64,000 bases of DNA from Citrus sinensis (taxonomy: Eukaryota > Streptophyta > Magnoliopsida > Sapindales > Rutaceae). A program made the position numbers and the translations under genes. The notes under the pieces were generated by a model. The model saw only the letters and a list, made by a program, of their open reading frames with translations. It had not been told where the DNA came from and made no database searches. The stretch spans positions 2,542,001 through 2,606,000 of the forward strand of contig NC_068564.1 of NCBI RefSeq assembly GCF_022201045.2, given 5' to 3'. Numbering within the stretch: position 1 is the stretch's first letter; every line of letters starts with the position of its first letter. Positions 1 through 9,900 of this stretch are shown piece by piece.

Positions 1-1484
1 GATTATTTAATAAAAAAATGAGCGTCATTTCATTGTTAATCTTATTGCACAGCCTGCAAGCTGACAGCATTTTGATTACACACTGATGCATCAATGATAA
101 GAAACAGAAGTAGACTGATAATCTTCTTCTTATTTTAATAATCTTCACCTGTTTTATTCTCTATGGTTGCACATTCAATGCCTTTAGGAAGCAGTACAAC
201 ACATTGTGTTTATTAGATAAAGCAGGAGAAATGCATTTTCAAATCCTCAAACTTCTGCTGAATCTAAAAATTCCATCATGCTAGTGAAAAAAAAAAAAAA
301 AAAAAAAAACAATCAGACTCTCAAGATTTATCTTGAGGTATAAGTAAACCTCCAATATTTTAAAAATAAGCACACGTACTTTCTTTAAATTTGGGTCGTT
401 GCATTTAATATTGCGCATGTGGTTCCTTCATTTTTCTTTTCATAAAATCAATCTCACAATTGCTTAGAACTCGAAAAATAAAGTATGAAAATATAAAGAT
501 ATTCCCAAATAAATGAAAAACATTAACAAGAGAGGGTCTATGTGTCTATATTCGCAGCAATAGTCTATCCACATATTGAATAGCTTTTTTACATTCGTAT
601 AAAAATAGTCTATCCACATATAGTAAAAAAGCTTTTTTTTTAAAAGCTATATGTGTCTCCTATTTTTTTTTTTTTTCATTCTAACATTTCCTAATTTTGC
701 AAATATAGTAAAAAAAAACAAGCTTTATCGTAAATAAAGTGAACAAAATTGACTTATTGTTAATACTAAAATTTAAAACTCAATTTTGACCGCTCACAAA
801 ATTAGAGGAGGTTAGCTTAGAATAAAAAAAACATTAGGGTAAGGGAATATGATCCTCTCCTGATTTGAGCTTTATTGAGCTTTTAAAAATATTTTGTCAC
901 GTGTCTTTTAATGGTAGTATATGGGTGAGATTTAACTTCTTTTATTTTATTTATTTATTAACAACCAATTAGTAATTGATTTATTTACTCAGAACATTTT
1001 CAGATTATGAGAGAATCCTGATCATAGAACAAGTGTGTTTCGGCTCAGATCAAGAGAGGATTATGATCCATTTTGGTTAACCTATTTCCATTATCAATTG
1101 TCAACCATCCAAGTGGCTTCATTAATCAAAACCCTTTACCCTTATTTAGTTTCTGTTTAAAAAATAAATATGAGAAGTAGGCAGCATGCATAGTACAATG
1201 TACTTTGAGTTTGGTTAGGCAAATTATTAAGCGACCATACTGCAAGAAAATTCAATGGTTCAAAATACGTTTTTAAACAAAGCTACAAATGGCTTAAAAT
1301 TTGAAAGTCGTTTTATATAAAACTTTGTTAAGAGTTAAGAGAAGTTATATGAGCAAGAAAGCGACTTTCTGAAAAGTCAACGTTTGGATCTCTAGAGATA
1401 CATAAGATGTGCTTGCAAGATAGTTCTATCATCTTTAATTTTTTTCCCCTCTCTCTCTCTTTATCAGAAGTCAAGATTTGATAG
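1..1484. other. AT-rich intergenic DNA and CLE promoter
   Basis: I see no gene here. The stretch holds poly-A and poly-T runs (290-309, 660-676). The last 150 bases are the promoter of the CLE gene, with a CT-rich run at 1449-1461. Confidence 0.6.
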
Positions 1485-1492
1485 TATAAATA
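1485..1492 (+). promoter_or_regulatory. TATA box of the CLE gene
   Basis: TATAAATA lies about 100 bases before the ATG at 1590. Transcription would start near 1515-1525, so the in-frame ATG at 1494 would be outside the mRNA. This is the main reason for choosing the start at 1590. Confidence 0.6.
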
Positions 1493-1589
1493 AATGAAAG
1501 TCCAACTCAAATTCTGCTCACCACAAGCATTAGCTTGTTTCCCATTTGCACCAAGTCCGATTTTCTTTAGATATTTTTCAGCCATTTCC

Positions 1590-1859
1590 ATGATGAGAAT
1601 CCAAAACTCTCCCCATCTATCCCTAACTTTGATTATTCTTCTGCTAGCAGTATTAATCCAGATAGCGAGTTGCCGATATGTAAACCATGTGACAGCTGAA
1701 GAGACAGGACAAGGATCAAGAACCAAGTATACTTCAATGTTTTGGGAAAGCTTCTCTGCAATCGTCAGCTCTATGGAGTCGCACAACAAGAAGATCCACC
1801 ATATGCACACGGTGTCACGCAGACTTGTCCCTGGCGGACCAAACCCCCTTCATAATTGA
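1590..1859 (+). CDS. CLE family signalling peptide precursor (CLE9/10-like)
   Basis: Small secreted prepropeptide of 89 residues. From the ATG at 1590 it has a short polar start, a hydrophobic signal peptide (about residues 9-27, rich in L, I and A, ending near ASC), a variable middle, and a C-terminal 12-residue CLE motif, RLVPGGPNPLHN (bases 1821-1856), directly before TGA. An Arg precedes the motif, as expected for processing. In the family the released, often hydroxylated and arabinosylated, dodecapeptide is read by LRR receptor kinases of the CLV1/BAM/PXY group and controls stem-cell, vascular or stomatal fate. The motif differs from Arabidopsis CLE9/CLE10 by Gly for Ser at position 5. 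It is intronless, as most CLE genes are. A longer reading from 1494 adds 32 residues before the signal peptide and is unlikely given the TATA box. The adjacent ATG at 1593 is an equal alternative. Confidence 0.87.
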   Translation: MMRIQNSPHLSLTLIILLLAVLIQIASCRYVNHVTAEETGQGSRTKYTSMFWESFSAIVSSMESHNKKIHHMHTVSRRLVPGGPNPLHN

Positions 1860-2817
1860 CTGTACGCACAAATCTGCATTATCCATTTGTTTCTTCTTTG
1901 GTTTTTCAGACTGATCATAGTTTTTTTTTTTAAGTTATAAAGAGAATTATTTGCATATGTATATGGTTTTGTTTCTGTGATTTATGCATTCCAAATATTA
2001 TCTTGTAGAGTACTTTTCAGATATATAATCAAATATTCTTTCACTCCACTAAATCCTCGAGCTTCCATAAATAGGTTGTTTCTGTAGCTTATTGTTGAAA
2101 AGGGTTAGTAAAATTTAGATGTCCAAATCTCGACTGAACAATAAAATGGAGGTGACAGGAAGTAAGCCCCGAGCGGGAGCAACTTCTACAGCAAATTCAG
2201 ACTAAACTGGATCTCTTCTCTTGGCAGGGGGGGTTTAGGAGGTATTTTTGAGCGCATGTTGATCATTTCATGGCGTGTGTCTTAATTTTTTTTTTTTTCC
2301 AACATTCTTTCATGATGGGTGCTTTTTAAAAAATAAAATAAATAGGTGTCAAAATTTGATTAGATGGGTACATGAATGACGGGATCATGCGCCCGTTCAA
2401 AATAAGACTTTCTTTCAAACAGGATTGGCTATTGGGGTCAAATGAGGATAACCTCCAAACAATCAATATTGAGAACTAGTCCTAGTTAATTAATGTGGAC
2501 GCTTAAGCGTTTGAGGATGATAAAAGCAACAGATGAGTCATCAGTGAGGGCCACGTTGCTTGGCATGAATTTGGTTTTTCAGATAAGTTCTTGCATATTA
2601 GTTTGCGGAAGAGATAAGATTAAAGACCAAGAACATCATGTCTCTTGAGTACGTACAGGTGTTAAGAGAAGTCAACTTTTGGCTGTCTACAAGTACATAA
2701 CATGAGCTTGCAAGAAAGTATTATCATTTTTCTAGAGAGTTCAAGATAGATAAATTCAAGATAGATAACATATATATTCTCTAAGAAGGATATATATCCT
2801 CATTTTAAAAAAGTAGG
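1860..2817. other. intergenic DNA with relic of a duplicated CLE promoter
   Basis: No coding region is seen. Bases about 2662-2740 resemble the CLE promoter at about 1373-1437: both have a GTCAAC box, a TACATAA box and a GAGCTTGCAAGA-like box in the same order and spacing. Confidence 0.5.
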
Positions 2818-3642
2818 TAGGGGTGGGCAGGGTTCGGTTCGGTTCGGTTCAGTTCGAAATTAAGTAGAACTGATTTAAATCGGTTATTTTATAAAAAGAA
2901 CCGAACTCAGACGGTTCTTTTCAGATCGATTCGGTTCGGTTCGGTTTTTTCGGTTCTGGGCCTATTTTGAATTTTTAAATTTTTAGCCCATTGGGCCTCA
3001 TGAATGTAATAATTTTTTTCAACAATTAATTTATCCTAATTTTATTACAAATATTAACAATAAATACAAAGTATTCAAAACACATTTTATCACTAATATC
3101 TTACTAACTATTAATAAGATACTCCCAAAATATGAAATATTAAAATTTCAAAATACATAACCAAACTCCAATATTCCATCTATATAAACATAATCATAAT
3201 GTTATAAAGAGAAATAACACATGTTTGATTTGAATAAAATTATTAACACATGTTTGATTTGAATAAAATCATGTTTGATTTGAATAAAATTATTAACACA
3301 TGTTTGATTTGAATAAAATAAAAAAATAATTCGGTTTTTCGGTTCAGCTAAGTGAACCGAATACCGAACCGACATTTCGGTTTTTTTTACAAACGGTATA
3401 TTCGGTTTTTTAAAAAAATAAAAACCGAACCGAACCGATGGTTTTTTCTAATTCGGTTTTTTTAACACTACGGTTTTTTTGCCCACCCCTACAGCTAAGT
3501 GAACCGAATACCGAACCGACATTTCGGTTTTTTTTACAAACGGTATATTCGGTTTTTTTAAAAAATAAAAACCGAACCGAATTAGAAAAAATCGTCGGTT
3601 CGGTTCAGTTTTTTTAACACTACGGTTTTTTGTCCACCCCTA
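2818..3642. mobile_element. hAT-type non-autonomous element with GGTTCGGTT-rich ends
   Basis: It begins TAGGGGTGGGCA and ends with the inverse (TGTCCACCCCTA). A second, inner end (TGCCCACCCCTA) stops at 3491, so the 3' end is present twice. The flanks AAAGTAGG and AAAATAAG match at 6 of 8 bases, consistent with an old 8-bp target duplication. Subterminal regions are dense in CGGTTCGGTT and its complement. No transposase reading frame is present. It shares terminal sequence and GGTTCGGTT-like content with the element at 25765-26509. Confidence 0.7.
3208..3321. repeat. short tandem repeat inside the hAT-type element
   Basis: About four copies of a 20-35 base unit containing CATGTTTGATTTGAATAAAA. 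The third copy is shorter than the others. Confidence 0.75.
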
Positions 3643-4132
3643 AAAATAAGAATGTTACTTAGAAGGAAAAAAAAAAGTCTTTAATGTATATTTTTTTTAA
3701 TATTCTAACAACACACTCTTATTTGTTTATTATGCGGACATATTATTAAGTCATATAGTATAATGGAATTAATGTTCAATTCACTACTAAACTATGTGGT
3801 TTAATAGTGTTCAATTAACTATAGAACCATATGATTTAATAACATATATGCATAAAAAAACAAAACTAAGATGCCCGCACTTGAGTATAAACGCACACAT
3901 GCACACACGCGCACACAAGTAGAGCCTCTCATGTTCGGATGCCTAAATGTGGATTTCGTGTGGATTCGTTATTACACCATATAATGTTATAGTGTTCTTG
4001 CTCAATTAATTGTAATAGCGAAAGCACAAAAAATCTGCATTTAGCCATCCTAACTTGAGAATTTATACATATAATTTTTTTTATAATGAGGAAATTATTA
4101 TTTTAACAAAGTGAAGATACCATTAATCCAAA

Positions 4133-4135
<3 letters not shown>

Positions 4136-4221
<86 letters not shown>
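4136..4221. repeat. (CA)n microsatellite
   Basis: Uninterrupted CA dinucleotide repeat of about 43 units. Likely to be length-variable between individuals. Confidence 0.97.
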
Positions 4222-4225
<4 letters not shown>

Positions 4226-5138
4226 TCAATACACTAATAGAAAAAAATAATAATTTCTAACGTATTGAAATATGTGTTTTTGTTATATTTTAGTGGCATC
4301 GAAGTAAGGATATATATATATATAAATACACATGGATGCCCTCATTTAGTATTATTATTATTTTTTATATGGATATGTTATTAAGGTCTTGTTTGGAATT
4401 GAAGTGCTGTAATTTTTAAATAACAGCTGTTGTGAAAAAAAGTTGTAACTATGAAATAAAATTTAATAATATATAGTAAATATAAATTTTAATTAATAAT
4501 TTTGATAAAATTAAAGATATAACAAATTTTTTATTATACAAATGAAAAATCAAATCAATATAGCTTCCAAGCTATAACAATTAGTGTTTACCACACACTG
4601 TAGCATTATATCTTTTAAGATATAGTTGCTCAATCTCAATCACAAACGCACCCTAAATCATATGATTTTATAATTAATTGAATATTAATTTTATTAAACT
4701 AAGGGTGGACAAAAAAGTCTGAGTCAATCGGCCCAAACTTACGGACTTTAGACCCAGTCCGCATTGTCAGGCTATGGACATATGTCAAAATTTTTAAAGT
4801 TTATTGTGAATGGACCTAATTAAGGATTTGTAAGCATTATTTGTAGTTTACTATGTTGTATTGCTAGTATTTTGTGTATTAGACTATTAGTCTATTATGT
4901 ATTGAATAATTATTTTTAATTTAAATATTCCTTTTTTTTTTTAACTTTTAACTTTGTTAAAAATTTATTTAAAAATTTAACGGAGGCCTAAACTACGGAC
5001 TTTCAGAGGGTTTGGATCTATTAACAATAACATATTCTGATTCAAGCCCACAATTTATTATCTCTAATTAAATTATATGATTTAATAATAAATTAAACAT
5101 TCTCTCTATTAAATTATATAGTTTAGTAGTGTGTCTAC

Positions 5139-5142
<4 letters not shown>

Positions 5143-5215
<73 letters not shown>
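5143..5215. repeat. (TA)n microsatellite
   Basis: Uninterrupted TA dinucleotide repeat of about 36 units. Confidence 0.97.
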
Positions 5216-5217
<2 letters not shown>

Positions 5218-5373
5218 CATGAGAGATGGAGTCAATAAATTAAATCATGCTAAATCGTAGCTCACTGCAGTGACTTTGTTCCCTTTGTTACAAACTGCCA
5301 AATCGCACAAAAAAACAAGTCCCACTGGTTTCATTGTTCAAGCCTTCAAGAAAAAAATAGTCGTTGTTCAAGA

Positions 5374-5425
5374 AACAGGACAAGGATCAATAACCAAGTG
5401 ATGCTTCAACAATGTTTTCAGTTTT
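5374..5425 (+). pseudogene. relic of a second CLE gene
   Basis: AACAGGACAAGGATCAATAA followed by CCAAGTGATGCTTCAACAATG closely matches the CLE coding region around 1700-1742 (GACAGGACAAGGATCAAGAA, then CCAAGTATACTTCAATG). In the CLE frame it would read ETGQGSITK and then a stop. No signal peptide or CLE motif is found next to it. With the promoter-like relic near 2662-2740 it looks like a tandem CLE copy torn apart by later insertions. Confidence 0.6.
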
Positions 5426-5567
5426 TACAAGGCTTCGCTGTTAAGTTTCTTCTACGTCAATTGTCACTTTGGCTCCATTTTTTTTTAAAGAACGTTAGCA
5501 GGAATAATGTATTTTTTTCGACAAGAAATTTTTTGAACATGAAAAGCTTCAATTGAGCTTTTCAAAG

Positions 5568-5593
5568 TTCGATTGTTAAGACTCAAATTGGGC
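5568..5593. repeat. target-site duplication of the SINE, left copy
   Basis: These 26 bases recur exactly at 5920-5945, on the other side of the SINE. Confidence 0.93.
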
Positions 5594-5919
5594 TTGTAGT
5601 CCAGTGGTAGACCATTGGCCTCATAGTCATGCTTCGAGTTCCTACGGACTCAACTTTCTCCAATTAAACATAATTGTGTGGAGATTTCTATAAACATCTT
5701 TCTCCCTTGCAAAATGCGAGTGGAGTAGAGACATCCCTCCTCCGTGAGGAGTATTTGGGATGGACATGTACTTTATAAAATAAAAATATAATAATATAAG
5801 TCCCATATATATATATTTGATTGTAAATATCAATGTAATAACCTGCTGTCATAGTAATTGTATATATATCTGTGTAATACAGTAATCCGATGCTTAATCA
5901 GTTTCAAAAAAAAAAAAAA
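5594..5919 (+). mobile_element. tRNA-derived SINE, recent insertion
   Basis: A 326-bp retroposed element. Near its 5' end it has a tRNA-like box A (TAGTCCAGTGGTAG, about 5597-5610) and, at tRNA-like spacing, a box B (GCTTCGAGTTC, 5631-5641), the internal RNA polymerase III promoter of SINEs. The tRNA-unrelated body follows, and it ends in a run of A (about 5906-5919). It is flanked by a perfect 26-bp direct repeat, the mark of LINE-driven retroposition. Perfect flanks suggest a young insertion. Short open frames inside it are not genes. Confidence 0.88.
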
Positions 5920-5945
5920 TTCGATTGTTAAGACTCAAATTGGGC
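5920..5945. repeat. target-site duplication of the SINE, right copy
   Basis: Exact copy of 5568-5593, directly after the poly-A tail. Confidence 0.93.
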
Positions 5946-6916
5946 CTCCGAAGGCCCATCAAATGAAAAGAAACGTAACGTACACCGCATTGAAGAAAGG
6001 ACAGAAGAAGCCGAAGAATCGGAACCTTTTCTAAAATGCATTTTCCATCGCAGAGTCGAGCTGTTGTCTTCTCCAAGTACAGTGTACTGAATCAACGGCT
6101 ACGTGGTCGTCTATGATTGGCATAAGTTACAATAATAGACTGCACTCAGTTTACGTGTGCGACAGTGGCATCCATTATCTAAAAAGGGCGAAAGAATACC
6201 AAGCTAACACACACACACACACACACACACAACACACTCACTCACTTTTTGTTCAAGAAAATATATAAATTTTTAAATACCCGTTTTATGCTTTCTTGTC
6301 ATAATTTCTTTAATTAATATATTTATTTATTTGGAGAGATGAAAATTTAACTGAAGATATCGGAAATGTTCATTTCCAGACTCTTTATTTCTTATAATGG
6401 TGATTTAGGACAAATGAGTTATTATCTCCAATGTACACTGCGTCTTTATTTTAGGAGGAAAATGAGGTAATTGATAAGGCAATACAAAGCACTCGGTCAC
6501 CATCACACACACTGGGAAAGGAAAAAAAGATTGCTGAGGAGAAGATTAAACATTGGAAAAAAGAGAGAGAGAGAGAGAGAGATATATATAAAATACTGCT
6601 AACAAGAAGTAAATTAATAAGAGCGAGTGGGCGGGGGGGTCACGTTTCGATGGCACCAACAGCAACACGGGAAATTTGGGAACACGTGGTAACTGTAAGA
6701 ATCCCCACTTACAAGTCTTGTTTTGTCCGAACAGTAAACTCCATCTCCAAAATAGCCTTTGTCCTTGACTCGTCAGTCGTCACATTAACATACACATACA
6801 GCCAGCTGAGCTAAGAAAGAAAAATAAAAAGACCCGTTTTTTTTTTTTTTTTCCCCTCTTCTTTTGTTTATTCCTTTTGCGTCTTGTTCTTACCGGAGAC
6901 CCTGGGATTCCGGTGA
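5946..6916. other. intergenic DNA and MBD13 promoter
   Basis: No gene is seen. It holds a (CA)n run at about 6209-6231 and a (GA)n run at about 6564-6581. The last few hundred bases should be the promoter and 5' leader of the MBD13 gene. Confidence 0.55.
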
Positions 6917-9900
6917 ATGGGTGACCGGGAAAACAGCGATGAGCTGCTGCCTGATGGCTGCAGAGTGGAGGTCCGAGTGAGAAAGAATGGTAAAAAAGAC
7001 AAGGTAATTTGTTTAATTAACCGTTTCCTTTTATTTATTCTCTAATAATTTTTTACTCTTATTATTATTATTATTATTTTTCTTTTAGCTTCATGATTGT
7101 ATGTAAAGATCTTTGCTTTCTCATTGATGGGTTGATCTTGATTTTACTGCTGGGGCTACAATCTTTGAGGTTTTTTTTTTTTTTTTAATTTTCAAAAAAA
7201 ATATATATATATATCTATATGGTTACGTTTTTGTGGGTGAGAAAGCGGTTATAGCTTTAGCAATTGAAGATCTTTATCATATGTTTCTGGTTTGTTTCTG
7301 TTTTACTGTCGGGATACTTGTTCTTAGATTGGACTTTTCATTTGGGAGTAAAAGAGTTATCTTTGTGCTTTAAGAAGCAGTTTCTTCTTGAATTTGGAGC
7401 AACATTTTAGTATAAGTTTGACAGCTAGGGTAGAACGTTTGTTGGTGTAGTGACTTATGTTTACCTATGGGAAGAATTGTGGGTTGCATGTAAGTTTTAG
7501 CTTGTTTGTAAATTTTTCCGGAAAGATTTGATTTTCTTGAATATAGTGAGAATTGAAATGGTGGAGATAAACACCGTGTGCATGGTGTCTGGGTAGATAA
7601 ATAACGAAATGGGAAAGAATTCTGTTTCATGGTTTCTCCACTGCATGTTAGTTTATTCATGTGGTTGTAATACGGAGGGTACAAAATAATACATGCGGAT
7701 GCATGTAGGAACGGTGGCATTCTCCTGTATCAAGCAGGCAGTAATGGAAGGAAGGTTTTTAATAGATATTTTAAATAAGAATAAATTCGAGAATGTTTCG
7801 AGAAGGTTGTTATGACTGTAAGTATTTGAAAACAACTTCACACATATTTCTAATTTTTCTTTCGTGTCACTAAATCATCAAAAGTACTGACAATGGATTT
7901 TTTTTTTTAAATTTGATTATGTAGAAGTGTAGAAACTTTTGTTTACATATAGGAAGAATTATGGCTTGCATGTAATATTTAGCTTGTTTGTAAATTTTGA
8001 GGAAAAGGGTTAGTTTTCTTAAAAATTTACAAAGAATTGAAATGGTGGAGATTAAGACTGTGTTTCTTGTGTGAGATAGATAATGAAGAAGGGCACAAAT
8101 CTGTTGCATGTTGTATGAATTGCACGTTAAATTTATAATACTGAGATTATTAATAATATGAGGATACATGTGAAGTTGTTTAAAAAGTTCATCGGCATTC
8201 TCATGTTGCGAGCAAGCCATGACAGAAGCAAGGTTATTGTTAATAAAAAATAAATAAAATTAAGGATACATTCAGGAATGTTTGGCAAAGCCTTTTGTGA
8301 GAGGAAGTATTTGAAAAAGCCTTCAAATGTATTTTAAATGTTTCTTTCACATCATTATTCTTTCTGGTTGTCTCAAATTAAAAGCCATATTTCAAACCAA
8401 GAGACTAACATATTTTTTTGTAGTTTTTAGGCAACCTAAAGTAGGTTAGTTGATTATATCATCATTCTCTGTGAGGGAGTAGCAATGTTTAAAGGCATCC
8501 TTTTTTGAGCTTTGGCTAAGTCATCCTCTTCGGATAACTTCCTCGACTGCACTTGCAAAAGCTTCCTTACTTTTTATTCTTTACCCCTTATGGTATTGTT
8601 ATCTATTGGTACATATTCTTTGCAGCTTTATCCATATCTATGTACAATTCCACATTCTTCAACCTATTCTGACATTCTTCACTTGTTACTTTTTGTGAAC
8701 ATTGTGGTCGTTAAATTTATTAATAATTCTTACTGTGGGTTCATTAACAATTGAAAGTTATAACGGAAGAAACTGATTAATAAAGATCTATGGAGAATGG
8801 TTGACGGAATCTTTTGGTGGTGCTTTTTTCTGCTTTCTTTGGTGATAAATTAGTGTGTTTAAGATTGTTGGGCTCATTGCAGTGCAACTTGTTCCCTTGA
8901 CTTATTTCAATTCCAAGGTAGGAGGTTTTCACTATCTCAATATTAAATCTGAAGAGACCTAGCAAGCAATCGGGGAAAAATAGTCTGTTGTCTCTTGCTT
9001 GACACAAGCTACTCAGTGTGCTTTTATTTGTTTTGTGATTTTTTTTTTATCTCGCTTTTTTGTTTTCTGAGAGGAAAGTTGAATGTAGATCATAATCGAG
9101 AAGGACACACCCGACGGGTTACCTCCAGGCTGGACTAAAGAAATTAAAGTGACAAAGACAGGACGTAAAGTCCGAAGAGATCCGGTATTCAACTATCACT
9201 TCCATTTTTTGGTGTATTTTGGTAGTTTTAGCACTATTTTTTTCTTGATGTTGTTCATTCTTTTGACTTTATCATGAGATTCTAGTTTTTGCTTGGCTGA
9301 TTTTAGAGTTTATTAGTTGCTCAGAAAAGTTTTCATTATTTTGCTTTCTCAGTGGACAGCTGGTCCACTCCCTATAACGACTCTTCATCATTAATACAAT
9401 TTATAGTTTTTTTTGAAAAAAAAAAATTGTTCTGACTGTTTAAATAAGGTACATTTCTAATAAAAAATTTATCTTCTGCAGTATTACATTGATCCTGCTA
9501 GTGGTTATATATTCCGATCTATGAAGGATGCAGTTCGATATGTTGAAACTGGCGAGATAGGAAGGTTGGCATACAAACCTAAGGATGATGGCAACCAGGA
9601 TGAGGAGGACCTGGAAGATGATAAAGACAATGTAAGCCTGCTCATTATTGGGCACTCCAAGTCTATATATTTGTTTCATCAAGCAATTAAATGAGCTAGA
9701 GTATCTATCTTTGGATTTCAAATACATTCTCTATTTCTTGTTATTAATTATTAAATCTATTCTGCAGATTTTTAGTAAGTAAAACAGTTCCCTATTGTGA
9801 TCAAACATTACCAACAACAAAGTTTTTCCTTAGAATGATTAAGTAACGAGCTGTCTGTTATATTTTATCATGAAAAAACACCAAAATCCATTGCAACCCC

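Larger units (their letters stand above)
3643..5567. other. AT-rich intergenic DNA
   Basis: No gene is seen. It contains two long microsatellites (listed separately), a possible small hAT-like MITE at about 4385-4655 (GGTCTTGTTTGG against CAAACGCACCC at the other end), and a CLE-like coding relic at about 5374-5425. Confidence 0.55.

Noticed and set aside
1328-1810. 160-codon open frame on the minus strand opposite the CLE gene
   Set aside because: No family features; it is a shadow of the CLE coding strand.
5594-5665. Possible functional tRNA gene
   Set aside because: Box A and B are tRNA-like, but the cloverleaf stems do not close and the poly-A tail plus target duplication show a SINE.
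5642-6076. Two short minus-strand frames
   Set aside because: They run through the SINE and its flank; no domain and no promoter.
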